Notes: a model not told the origin generated them from the sequence alone. Positions 33,500-41,995 are shown, numbered from the stretch's first letter. The stretch is DNA of 45,083 bases from CALARM01 sp964431735 (GCA_964431735.1 CAYSLJ010000043.1:1-45083); one strand, 5' to 3'. Made by a program: numbers and translations.

Positions 33500-33530
33500 T
33501 CTGGATAGAGACACGTTACGCGTCACGAAT
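33484..33530 (+). repeat. family B end and family A core remnants
   Basis: CGAACCGGTCAT (33482-33493) matches a family B hairpin arm, and ACGTTACGCGTCACG (33513-33527) the family A core. Outer arms are missing. Confidence 0.45.
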
Positions 33531-33543
33531 AATAATTTAAGAG

Positions 33544-33622
33544 ATAGAAATTTTCATTTCTAATGCCTGTAAATCAGGCATTAGATAATTTTTTTATCTA
33601 CAGGCATTTATCTAAATAATTT
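33544..33622 (-). repeat. family D repeat with terminator-like hairpin
   Basis: AGAAATTTTCATTTCTAATG and GCATTTATCTAAATAATTTA match the outer parts of the family D copy at 28969. The middle differs: AATGCCTG (33562-33569) and CAGGCATT (33575-33582) form a hairpin followed by a T-rich stretch, which might end transcription of the upstream operon. The element stops exactly at the ATG of the radical SAM gene. Confidence 0.5.
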
Positions 33623-34726
33623 ATGTATCAAATAAACAGTATAAAAAATAATACAGAAGAATTTATTTCATCTCTGCAACATGGGAGTCCCTATAAACCA
33701 TTAAGTGTGAAAATAAAACTTACATGGAACTGTAATCTCTCCTGTGTTATGTGTAATTCTACAAGACAGATGAGAGGAACAGAACTCGGATATAAAAGAG
33801 TCGTCGGACTGGTGCAGGAACTTGCAGAAATGGGTTGCAAAAAAATACATTTTTCAGGAGGAGAACCTCTTCTGTGGGAAGGTTTATTTAACATTTCCGT
33901 ATATGCAAGAAACAGAAAACATATAAAAGTAAATCTTACAACAAACGGAACTCTCCTGAACAGGGAAATGGCAAAAAAATCAATTTACAGTCGATTTAAA
34001 ACCATATCAATTTCACTTGACTCTCCTGATGAGTCAATTCATGACAGGATCAGAGGTACAGGAAACTGGAGAAAAACCATAGAAGGGATAAAAAATCTTG
34101 TAAAAGAAAAAGAACTGGCTGAAAGTGGAACTAAAATAAGACTCAATGTTGTTGTAAGCAAATTAAACTATAAAAGCCTTCATAAACTGCCTGAAATGGC
34201 ATCTTATCTGGGAATAGACTATCTCCTCCTCATACCCGTAGATGATCATCTCGGTATGAATTTTAAATTAAATTATGACGAACTCCTTGAATATAATACA
34301 GAAACAGGGCCTGCCCTTGATGAAAAAGGAACTAAATATAACCTCTGGGAATGGCCTGACCAGGCTTTCCCTTTCGGAAAAACTTTTTCATCTCTTGAAT
34401 TTTCTTCAAAAGGGTTGTATGCTATGGGTATATATGAAAAAATTCCCTGTTTTGCTCCCTGGCTTCATTCTTTTATATCTCCCAGAGGGAGGGTATTTAT
34501 CTGCTGTATGACGAAAGATGTAGGAGTACTCGGGAAAATTAAAAAGAAAAATTTCAAGGAAATATGGGAAGGTGACCTCTATAAACAGGCCAGGCATATA
34601 ATGCTCAAAACACGATTCCCCGAATGTTTCAGATGTGATAGCTTTTTAAAGGAAAACATACAGATATGCAAATACTTATCTCATAATGATAACAGGAATG
34701 ATACAGAGTTTCTTGCAATAAAATAA
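33623..34726 (+). CDS. radical SAM protein with SPASM-like C-terminus
   Basis: A 367-aa protein. The [4Fe-4S]-SAM motif is CNLSCVMC (Cys37, Cys41, Cys44), followed by FSGGEPLLW for SAM contact. The C-terminal part has Cys residues in CFAPW, FICCMT and FPECFRC, which fit a SPASM/Twitch extra-cluster domain. Relatives modify peptides, install sulfur crosslinks, or mature enzymes. No small Cys-rich precursor peptide is evident nearby, so the substrate is unknown. There is no Shine-Dalgarno, as a family D repeat ends at the ATG. Confidence 0.88.
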   Translation: MYQINSIKNNTEEFISSLQHGSPYKPLSVKIKLTWNCNLSCVMCNSTRQMRGTELGYKRVVGLVQELAEMGCKKIHFSGGEPLLWEGLFNISVYARNRKHIKVNLTTNGTLLNREMAKKSIYSRFKTISISLDSPDESIHDRIRGTGNWRKTIEGIKNLVKEKELAESGTKIRLNVVVSKLNYKSLHKLPEMASYLGIDYLLLIPVDDHLGMNFKLNYDELLEYNTETGPALDEKGTKYNLWEWPDQAFPFGKTFSSLEFSSKGLYAMGIYEKIPCFAPWLHSFISPRGRVFICCMTKDVGVLGKIKKKNFKEIWEGDLYKQARHIMLKTRFPECFRCDSFLKENIQICKYLSHNDNRNDTEFLAIK

Positions 34727-34744
34727 ATACAGGGAAAAAAGAGT

Positions 34745-36007
34745 ATGTCAAATTGCGTGAAAGGATTGAACATCTTGAATATAGATCCTGAAAAAGTAAA
34801 AGAAGGTTATAAAAAAATAATAGGAGAAATAAATCTACCTCATCTGGATTTAAAGAAAGTGGCACCAAAAATCCTTGATGTCATAGTCGATGTGTTCGGA
34901 GCAGACAGAGCAGATCTTGCTATAATTAGAGAAGATTTTGATATAAATCACATGGCTCTTACGGAAGAAAATGCTGTAAAATTAAGAATAACAAAGGGTT
35001 ATAAGGATGAAGACTGGCTTATGCTTGTAGAATCGGGAGTACTTATGGAGAGCATCCGTCATGCCATAGTTACAAAAAAAAGTCAGATTTATTCAGATAC
35101 ATCTGAAGAAGCACCTGACAGGATGGAAATATCTGAAAAACTCAAACATGGATGCTGGATGAATTATGTTCTTGTTATACAGGATAGAGCAGTGGCAAAC
35201 GTTCATCTTGCAAGTAAAGAAAGATTCTACTACCAGATAGGTGAATTAAAAGAACTGGAACATATGAGTCAGTTGCTTGCAACTGCCATCAATGTGGCAG
35301 GTCTGTGGGAAAAAGAAAGAATGCTCCTCATGGAATTTATCCATTCTCTTAATGTTGCTCTTGAGGTAAGAGATAAATATACGGCAGGCCACGTAGAGAG
35401 AGTAAAACTTTATTCAGGGCTTATAGCACAGGAACTCAAACTACCTGATGAGGAGATAGAATTAATAAAAACTGCTGCCATATTACATGATATAGGTAAA
35501 ATCGGAGTAAGTGACAGTATCCTGAAAAAGCCGGGAGCTCTGAGTGAAGATGAAAGAAAGGAAATACAACAGCATGTAGTTATGACAAACGACATACTTA
35601 AAAATCTTTCTCATCTTGATGCAGCCAGGAAGCTGGCATGTTTTCATCATGAAACATATAACGGCACAGGTTATGTAATGGGAGTCAGTGGAGAAGACAT
35701 ACCATTCGGTTCAAGAATCATTTCCATTGCCGATACCTTTGACGCAATGACTTCAAACAGAGCATACAGAAGAGCCTTTTTTGTAGAAGAAGCACTTAAT
35801 ATTCTGGAAGACCCGAATATAAAGCAGTGGGATAAGAAGATTGTAAAAATCTTTACAACCTTTTTGAGGACAACCAGATTTAAATCAATAGCAGAAAAGG
35901 AAGGCCTTATTTTTTATAAAGACGGTAAATATGATAGAGAAAATAGTTCTCTTAAATTCAAACAATTTACAGGTTTTTTTACTGACCTGACCATAAATAT
36001 GAAATGA
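34745..36007 (+). CDS. GAF-like/HD-GYP-type phosphodiesterase, variant GYP
   Basis: A 420-aa protein, 18 bp after the radical SAM gene. Residues about 35-190 look like a GAF sensor segment. The C-terminal HD-GYP domain (about 195-395) has HVERV, LHDIGKIGV (His248-Asp249), HVVMTNDIL, HHETYNGTGY (His301-His302) and ADTFDAMTSNRAYRRA. The usual HHExxDGxGYP reads HHETYNGTGYV here: Asp is Asn and Pro is Val. The metal ligands seem intact, so c-di-GMP hydrolysis is possible but specificity may differ. The last nine residues (from FTDLTINMK) and the TGA lie within a family A repeat. Confidence 0.85.
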   Translation: MSNCVKGLNILNIDPEKVKEGYKKIIGEINLPHLDLKKVAPKILDVIVDVFGADRADLAIIREDFDINHMALTEENAVKLRITKGYKDEDWLMLVESGVLMESIRHAIVTKKSQIYSDTSEEAPDRMEISEKLKHGCWMNYVLVIQDRAVANVHLASKERFYYQIGELKELEHMSQLLATAINVAGLWEKERMLLMEFIHSLNVALEVRDKYTAGHVERVKLYSGLIAQELKLPDEEIELIKTAAILHDIGKIGVSDSILKKPGALSEDERKEIQQHVVMTNDILKNLSHLDAARKLACFHHETYNGTGYVMGVSGEDIPFGSRIISIADTFDAMTSNRAYRRAFFVEEALNILEDPNIKQWDKKIVKIFTTFLRTTRFKSIAEKEGLIFYKDGKYDRENSSLKFKQFTGFFTDLTINMK

Positions 36008-36072
36008 AGGCTTTCGTCCCGTTACCTTTCACGAGAGCAGTTATGTATTATTTATGTTCATAACAGTAATTA
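35979..36072 (-). repeat. family A element overlapping a gene end
   Basis: TTACTGACCTGACCATAAAT (35979-35998) matches the arm TTACTGACCTGAGCAT (the complement of CAGGTCAGTAA). TATTATTTATGTTCA near 36047-36061 is the other arm. The core CCCGTTACCTTTCACGAGAG is degraded. The first part is coding for the end of the HD-GYP gene. Confidence 0.6.
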
Positions 36073-36107
36073 ATATGAATATTTTTATCTGATGGAGGAA
36101 TTTTATT

Positions 36108-37547
36108 ATGAAAAAATCCGGTCTATTTTTATTATTTTTTATAGTTACAATCAGCATTGTAACCCTTTCTATCGTTCTTGCCCAGCAGAAAACCTGTCCC
36201 AACTGCAAAGCAGAATGCAAAGTAGAATATAAACTCTGTCCCTTCTGCGGCTATAAATTCGAAGAACCACCTGCTGCAGGTAATCAGCCAGGTGGGCCTT
36301 TGATTATAACAAAAATAGAGCCTCTACAGGGTCCTCCCGGCTCACAGATAAAAATCAGTGCCCAGAATATTCAGGCAGGGAATCTGGGTATATACAGGGT
36401 CGATTTCAACGGTGTTACAGCTCTTATTGAATCTGTTCAGGCCGATGGTATATATGTTATAGTTCCACAGAATGTTACCAGCGGCCCAATAAATATCTAT
36501 GTAAACAATGAACAGATCAATTATATGGGTTATTCCTATTTTACGGCAGGTGCTGCCCCTGTCATGGCAACTCCTCAGACCACAGTCGACACAGGTATGA
36601 CAACAACCAGTATAACTTCATTACAGCAACAGACTCCAGTGACCCAGGCAAATATACCGACACCTGTAGTTCCTCCTGTTCCTACTGCTCCACTGAGTGT
36701 AACAAATATACCTGCCGGTACGTTAAGTATGGGAAAAATTGTTTATACATCGTGGGATAAAAACAAAAACTATGAAGATATATGGGTAATAAAATCAGGA
36801 AGCAAATCTCCTGTAAATATAACACATGATACCAATTATAATACAAACCCCTGCTGGTCACCTGACGGGAAATTAATAGCCTTTACCTCAACAAGGGAAG
36901 GTAACAGGGAAATCTATGTAATGAGCCAGGATGGTACACAGTTAAGAAATCTTACAGGCAATTCTTTCTGGAATGATAATCCTGACTGGTCACCTAAAAA
37001 TAATAAAATAGCCTTTGAAAGCTGGAGAGATGGGAATCTTGAGATATACTCCATGAATACGGACGGAAGAGGCCAGGTAAATCTGACGAAAACCGCAAAA
37101 GATGATATCGAGCCTTCGTGGTCACCGGACGGAACAAAGATAGCCTTTACAAGTAACAGAGAACAGAATTTTGAAATATTTATTATGAACGCCGATGGAA
37201 GTGGCCAGCACAATCTGACCAGAGCAGGTACTACAGATGAAAAAGAGCCTGCCTGGTCACCTGACGGAACAAAAATAGCCTATACCTGTCATAAAGACAG
37301 TCAGGATGACATATATATCATGACTGTAAAAGGTACCAATCATGTGAATATAACAAATAATCCTCTATCGGACGACCGTTCTCCATGCTGGTCCCCTGAT
37401 AGTAAAAAAATTGCCTTTATGTCAAACAGGAGTACTACGGCAGAATCTAACTACTGGGAAATATGTATTATAAATGTTGACGGAAGTAAAGTAATTAACG
37501 TGACAAATAACTCCTACTGGGACGGATTCCCCAGATGGGTAAAATAG
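36108..37547 (+). CDS. exported zinc-ribbon/IPT/TolB-like propeller protein
   Basis: A 479-aa protein; GGAGG lies 9 bp before the ATG. A signal peptide (about 1-25) is followed by a Cys pattern CPNCKAEC...CPFCG (30-47), a zinc ribbon that is uncommon outside the cytosol. An IPT/TIG domain (about 65-150; EPLQGPPGSQIKISAQN) and a Thr/Pro-rich linker (about 155-205) lead to a PD40/TolB-type beta propeller of about six blades, with repeats like PCWSPDGKLIAFTSTREGNR and EIYVMSQDG. Such propellers bind partners in the periplasm. The paralogous propeller at 43172 lacks the first two domains. Confidence 0.88.
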   Translation: MKKSGLFLLFFIVTISIVTLSIVLAQQKTCPNCKAECKVEYKLCPFCGYKFEEPPAAGNQPGGPLIITKIEPLQGPPGSQIKISAQNIQAGNLGIYRVDFNGVTALIESVQADGIYVIVPQNVTSGPINIYVNNEQINYMGYSYFTAGAAPVMATPQTTVDTGMTTTSITSLQQQTPVTQANIPTPVVPPVPTAPLSVTNIPAGTLSMGKIVYTSWDKNKNYEDIWVIKSGSKSPVNITHDTNYNTNPCWSPDGKLIAFTSTREGNREIYVMSQDGTQLRNLTGNSFWNDNPDWSPKNNKIAFESWRDGNLEIYSMNTDGRGQVNLTKTAKDDIEPSWSPDGTKIAFTSNREQNFEIFIMNADGSGQHNLTRAGTTDEKEPAWSPDGTKIAYTCHKDSQDDIYIMTVKGTNHVNITNNPLSDDRSPCWSPDSKKIAFMSNRSTTAESNYWEICIINVDGSKVINVTNNSYWDGFPRWVK

Positions 37548-37548
37548 A

Positions 37549-37583
37549 CAGGGATTTTCGGGATTTATGGGATTGACAGGGAA
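37549..37583. repeat. family F simple repeat (GGGATT units)
   Basis: CAGGGATTTTCGGGATTTAT then GGGATTGACAGGGA, a short tract of degenerate GGGATT units between convergent genes. It resembles the tract at 13056. Confidence 0.4.
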
Positions 37584-37588
37584 AAATG

Positions 37589-37798
37589 CTATTTATTGGT
37601 ACGGGTTCCGTCCAGGTAAGACATGATCAGCTTTATTTCTTCTTGCATCTGTTCCACTCTGTTTCTTGCAAGTTCGCGGAAATGTCCTTCACTCTCTGCA
37701 GTAGTCAGCGTCTCCTGGAATATATCACTTATGGATTTATTCGGAGCTATTTGAATTAATTTTTTCAGTTTTGCATCATTTAATTGCTTCAGGTTCAT
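37589..37798 (-). CDS. small protein of unknown function
   Basis: From the ATG at 37798 (69 aa) with GAGGGAG 8 bp ahead; an upstream GTG-type start would add eight residues that cover this site. It is helical and charged, with no signal peptide and no metal motif. The middle reads SISDIFQETLTTAESEGHFR, and the end EEIKLIMSYLDGTRTNK. I recognise no family. It stands alone between a convergent propeller gene and the giant TPR gene. Confidence 0.55.
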   Translation of the reverse strand: MNLKQLNDAKLKKLIQIAPNKSISDIFQETLTTAESEGHFRELARNRVEQMQEEIKLIMSYLDGTRTNK

Positions 37799-37999
37799 AA
37801 GCAAAACTCCCTCAATCAACAAAGAAAAATTTTTGTCATAAAGCTCGGACAGAATTCTCCGTGCCCTACAGTAAGTTTACATAAAAGATATACGTTTGTC
37901 AAATTTATCTGAAAATTTTTTGGATTCTATCATAAATTTTGTGTATAATCTGTTAAATTCCTGTTTCATGTCTTCACAGAAAACCTTATAGATTAACAT

Positions 38000-40789
38000 T
38001 TATCTCTTTTTTTTACTCCCTTTTCTCTTATGAGAAGATTTCTTTCTACTATCCAGTTTTCTCTTCAATGCAGAAGTATATTCGTGTAAACTTCTCATAT
38101 AATTCTCATTATAGGGAGCAAGTTCCATAGCCCTCTTTACAGCTTCTACAGCCCAGTCAAACTTGCCGAGGCTGTAATAGGCAAGGGATAAATTATAATG
38201 AGCATTTGCAAAATCAGGGTTTTCTTCCAGAGCTATTTTATATTCCTTTATAGCAAGATTGAATTTTCCCCTGTTATAATATACACAGCCCAGATTATTA
38301 TGGGCCAGAGAAAAAGCAGGGTCAAGCTCTATAGCCCTCTTATGATATTCCATAGCCTCATCAAGATTTCCCATACAATAATAAACTTCTCCCAGCGTAT
38401 TATAAACTTTTGGATTGGCCGGGAATAATTGAAGGGATTTATTGTAAGCCTCAATAGCTTCATTAAAGAGTCTCAATTTTTGATAGGCATTTCCCAGATT
38501 GGAATAAGCAAGATCATATAAAGGATTAAGTTCTATGGCTTTTTTATAGTATTCAATAGATTTTTCCGAAGAGCCATGATTACAGTAATAACATCCCAGA
38601 TTATTATATGCTACAGGATAATATGGCGCAAGTTCGATAGCTTTTTCATAATGTTCCCTTGCTTCATCCACAAATTCACAGCTATATAAAAATTCACCGT
38701 AACTGTTATGAAGAAAAGCCTGATCAGGGTTTTTTTCAAAAGCCATTCTATAAATCTTCCTGGCTTCTGCCGTTTTGCCAAGCTTATAATATGAAAGAGC
38801 CAGATTTTCCCAGGCAATCATATAGGTCGTTGATAATTCTACTGTTTTCTGGTAATATTCTATAGCTTTAGGATAGTCCTGAAGATTATAATAAGTAGTT
38901 CCAAGGTTGTTATAAGCCAGATAATAGGATGGCTCAAGCTGAATGGCTTTTTTATAATATTTAATTGCCCCTTCTATATCTGATTGTTCATAATAAATTT
39001 CACCGAGATTTCTATAAATAAATGCATCGGTAATACCAAGGTCAATGAGTATGTTATATTCTTCTATAGACTTATCAAGCTCTCTTAACCTGTAATAAAT
39101 GGAAGCAAGATTCAGGTGAGCGAGAGCAAATTTCTCATTTAATTCTATGGCTTTTTTATACTGTATACCTGCTTCATGGAGTTTATCCTGCCTGAAATAA
39201 ACACAGCCAAGATTATTATAGGCCATAGAAAAATTTTCATCCAGTTCTATAGCTTTCTTGAACTCTTCTTCTGCTTCAGGCAATTTTTCAAACTGCAGAT
39301 AAAGCTGTCCCAGTTTGTTATGAATGGAAGGAACAGAAGGGGAAATCTCCAGAGCTTTTGTATAGTTTTCCAGTGCAAGCTCGAAATTCCCCATTTCATA
39401 ATAAATTTTACCGAGTCCTCCATATGCCACTGTATCACAGGGATCATATTCAATTAATTTTTTATATTCTTCAATAGCAAGTTCTGTCTGTCCGTGGTTA
39501 CGATAAGCCAGGGCTATATTTCTCCTTATAACTGCACAGTCAGGTTCTATGTCCAGGGCTTTCTCAAAATATTCTATAGCTGATTGAATATCATTCTGTT
39601 CATAAAGTATAAGAGCAAGATCATTATAGGCCATTGATGATTCTGGCTCCAGATAAATTAATTTCTTATATTCTTCAATGGCAAGATCTATTTTTTTCTG
39701 CTCATAATAAAGATTGGCCAGATTCCTGTGAGTCTCTACGAGATCGGGATCTATATGGAGAGCCCTCCTGTATTCCATAAGAGCTTCATCAATGTTACCC
39801 TGACGATAATAAACGAGACCCAGATTATTTCTTATCATGCCATCTTCATTTAATTCCATGGCCATATTATACTGTGCTATAGCTTCATCATATTTTTCCA
39901 TTAAATAATAAGTATAGCCCAGATCATTATGTATTGAAGGATCCTCGGAAGACAGGTCTATAGCTTTTTTATAATGTTCTACAGCTTCTTCATACTGGCC
40001 GAAAGCACGGTAAGTACAGGCAAGATTATAATAAGTAATGGCATAATCAGGCCTTATTTCTATGGATTTTTTATAATTTTCCAGTGATAAATCTCTATCG
40101 CCCAGTTCCAGATAGGTAAGACCGAGATTATTATAAGCAGATGCCAGGGCAGGATCCCATTCTATAGCTTTCTTATACGCTTCTATAGCTTCATCATATT
40201 TTCCATCATTATAAAGTATCAGTCCCTTTGAATTGTATTCTATAGCTTTAGAAGCTTTTTCTTCTATATGTTTGAGCCTTGCATCAACAATCTTATTGTA
40301 AAGCTCTGTTCTCACAGTATAAAGAGATTCATAGGGTACTTCATAAAGTTCTGTAACAGAACCTCTGATAGAGTTCCTCACAGGTTCTTCCTGACAATCA
40401 GGCTCTCCGTAACAAAGAAAAAGAGACACATTTATGTGTGGCGGAAGAGGTAAATTATGAAAATAGGCATATTTCGTACTTTCAAAAAAACACCTGTTAC
40501 AGCGATATATATATACTTTAGAAGGAATATTCGGAGCAACAGAGGGTTGAACAGGTTCTGCTCTGTCCTCCTGTTCCGACATATCACCGGTCTTAACGGT
40601 TTCTGCCACTGCTCCTCGAAAAACCTTTCCATGAGGTTCTTCTGTTTTAAAATATCCATCTAACCTGCGTAAAAATTGTTCCTTTAGTTTTTTAAACTCC
40701 GGAAGACTTTCTTTACGGGCAAGTAAAAGTTCTTTTTTTATAGACTTATTTCCACAGGCAGGGCATCTGCCAAATAACGTTCCTAACAT
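38000..40789 (-). CDS. giant TPR-repeat protein with zinc-ribbon N-terminus
   Basis: A 929-aa protein; AGGGG lies before the ATG. The first 100 residues hold CPAC (9-12) and CNRC (about 96-99), which could bind one zinc ion. From about residue 165 to 905 there are some twenty-one consecutive 34-residue TPRs, almost all canonical (AYNNLGLTYLELGDRDLSLE type). It ends in a very basic KKSSHKRKGSKKKR. There is no signal peptide, so it is a cytosolic scaffold, and the basic tail could contact nucleic acid or membranes (inference). The repeat DNA is close enough between units to allow recombination. The Hfq-like gene lies 66 bp upstream on the same strand after its own ribosome site. Confidence 0.9.
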   Translation of the reverse strand: MLGTLFGRCPACGNKSIKKELLLARKESLPEFKKLKEQFLRRLDGYFKTEEPHGKVFRGAVAETVKTGDMSEQEDRAEPVQPSVAPNIPSKVYIYRCNRCFFESTKYAYFHNLPLPPHINVSLFLCYGEPDCQEEPVRNSIRGSVTELYEVPYESLYTVRTELYNKIVDARLKHIEEKASKAIEYNSKGLILYNDGKYDEAIEAYKKAIEWDPALASAYNNLGLTYLELGDRDLSLENYKKSIEIRPDYAITYYNLACTYRAFGQYEEAVEHYKKAIDLSSEDPSIHNDLGYTYYLMEKYDEAIAQYNMAMELNEDGMIRNNLGLVYYRQGNIDEALMEYRRALHIDPDLVETHRNLANLYYEQKKIDLAIEEYKKLIYLEPESSMAYNDLALILYEQNDIQSAIEYFEKALDIEPDCAVIRRNIALAYRNHGQTELAIEEYKKLIEYDPCDTVAYGGLGKIYYEMGNFELALENYTKALEISPSVPSIHNKLGQLYLQFEKLPEAEEEFKKAIELDENFSMAYNNLGCVYFRQDKLHEAGIQYKKAIELNEKFALAHLNLASIYYRLRELDKSIEEYNILIDLGITDAFIYRNLGEIYYEQSDIEGAIKYYKKAIQLEPSYYLAYNNLGTTYYNLQDYPKAIEYYQKTVELSTTYMIAWENLALSYYKLGKTAEARKIYRMAFEKNPDQAFLHNSYGEFLYSCEFVDEAREHYEKAIELAPYYPVAYNNLGCYYCNHGSSEKSIEYYKKAIELNPLYDLAYSNLGNAYQKLRLFNEAIEAYNKSLQLFPANPKVYNTLGEVYYCMGNLDEAMEYHKRAIELDPAFSLAHNNLGCVYYNRGKFNLAIKEYKIALEENPDFANAHYNLSLAYYSLGKFDWAVEAVKRAMELAPYNENYMRSLHEYTSALKRKLDSRKKSSHKRKGSKKKR

Positions 40790-40855
40790 ATAATTTCCCC
40801 TAAAAATAATTTAAATAAAAATATGAGTCCAGTGTCTTTAGAAGGGGAAAACATA

Positions 40856-41113
40856 TCAGCAGGTAAGATATCCTTTAATAGCGTGTCTATATATAAGGCA
40901 TTCCTTATCATCTGAAATTGAAAGTTTTATATTCCATCTGTCAAACCACTGAATACGGCCTTTTACCTTCTCTCCGTCTCTGAAGATAATCTCTATATCT
41001 TTATTATTTTCTACAAGGTCATTGAAAAACTTCGTAGTCAGATGTTCTGTTTCAATCTGAGGCTCTTTATCCTGTTTGACGTCAGTTTTTTCTGTTTCAC
41101 AGGTTTCAGTCAT
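40856..41113 (-). CDS. divergent Hfq-like (Sm-fold) RNA-binding protein
   Basis: From the ATG at 41113 (85 aa) with GAAAGG 8 bp ahead. The second half follows the Hfq pattern: a helix TKFFNDLVENN, then DIEIIFRDGEKVKGRIQWFD (Sm1: hydrophobic strand, G-x-x-x-G, FD) and ECLIYRHAIKGYL (Sm2; Hfq has YKHAIS). The proximal-site Gln and Lys are not clearly present and the N-terminus is an acidic extension. It would form a ring that binds RNA, possibly with altered specificity. Other reading: a bacterial LSm protein not acting as an sRNA chaperone. It is on the same strand as the giant TPR gene and the protease gene upstream. Confidence 0.65.
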   Translation of the reverse strand: MTETCETEKTDVKQDKEPQIETEHLTTKFFNDLVENNKDIEIIFRDGEKVKGRIQWFDRWNIKLSISDDKECLIYRHAIKGYLTC

Positions 41114-41204
41114 TATACTATCCTTTCTAAACTGAAATAATACCAATAGAACTGAAAAATTCTACAAGAAATAGAAAATTCCTTTTATAATAATCTATTG
41201 TTTA

Positions 41205-41975
41205 TCAGGGACATGTTCTGGAAAAAGGGACTTCATTTCTGTCCAGGAAAAGGGACACACAGGTTCCCGGTATTACAAGAGACAGAGGCATTTCCTTTGC
41301 AGAAGGAGAATCAAGGCTGCCTGTAGCATAAATGAGACCTGTAAAATTACCGGCCGTATCAAACATACCGGAACCAGAACTACCAGGTTTTATATCCATT
41401 CTGAATCCCATAACCTGTCTGCCCTTATCATTTAATACCTTATAAATCAATCTCCCTGAAGAGATATTATTCCATGGATCTTCCGGATTTACAGATGCAT
41501 AATAAAATTCCTGACCGCTGTAGGTACCGCTGTTATCAACTGTTGTAACTGAATTAAAATTGCATGTTTCATATGGCTGTATTAAAGCTAAATCACGCCA
41601 TTTATCCACATCTATTACCCTGGCGGGAAAAGATTTCTTTTTCCCCTTACATAACAATACGACTGTTATAGAATCTGCCACCTTTCCTTCCGATATGCCA
41701 CAGGCTCTGGCTGTTTCCCTGCTTACGGAAATACAATGGTAACATGTAAGAATATGTCCCTTAGGTGAAACAAGGACTCCGAGAGAATTACTCTGTTCCA
41801 CAGGCACAGATGTTCTGTTTTTTACAACAGTCCAGAACATGTCAAGTCTGACAATAGAATTATTGATTCTCTCCGTACTGTTATCGGCATAGGTGGCAGA
41901 GATAAACAGAGAAAAAATTAATAATATGAATATAATGCTCATATAAGTAATAACCAAATATACCGGTTTATTCAT
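41205..41975 (-). CDS. exported trypsin-like serine protease, no PDZ
   Basis: I use the ATG at 41975 (256 aa); the preceding TTG is also in frame. A signal peptide or anchor (about 8-30, SIIFILLIFSLFISATYA) is followed by a chymotrypsin-fold domain with the triad His80 (LTCYHCIS), Asp128 (KWRDLALIQ) and Ser200 (KPGSSGSGMFD). It resembles the protease part of HtrA/DegP but stops before any PDZ domain. It is expected in the periplasm. It follows the split membrane protein gene by 20 bp on the same strand. Confidence 0.85.
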   Translation of the reverse strand: MNKPVYLVITYMSIIFILLIFSLFISATYADNSTERINNSIVRLDMFWTVVKNRTSVPVEQSNSLGVLVSPKGHILTCYHCISVSRETARACGISEGKVADSITVVLLCKGKKKSFPARVIDVDKWRDLALIQPYETCNFNSVTTVDNSGTYSGQEFYYASVNPEDPWNNISSGRLIYKVLNDKGRQVMGFRMDIKPGSSGSGMFDTAGNFTGLIYATGSLDSPSAKEMPLSLVIPGTCVSLFLDRNEVPFSRTCP

Positions 41976-41995
41976 CAATAATTACAACTTTCATT

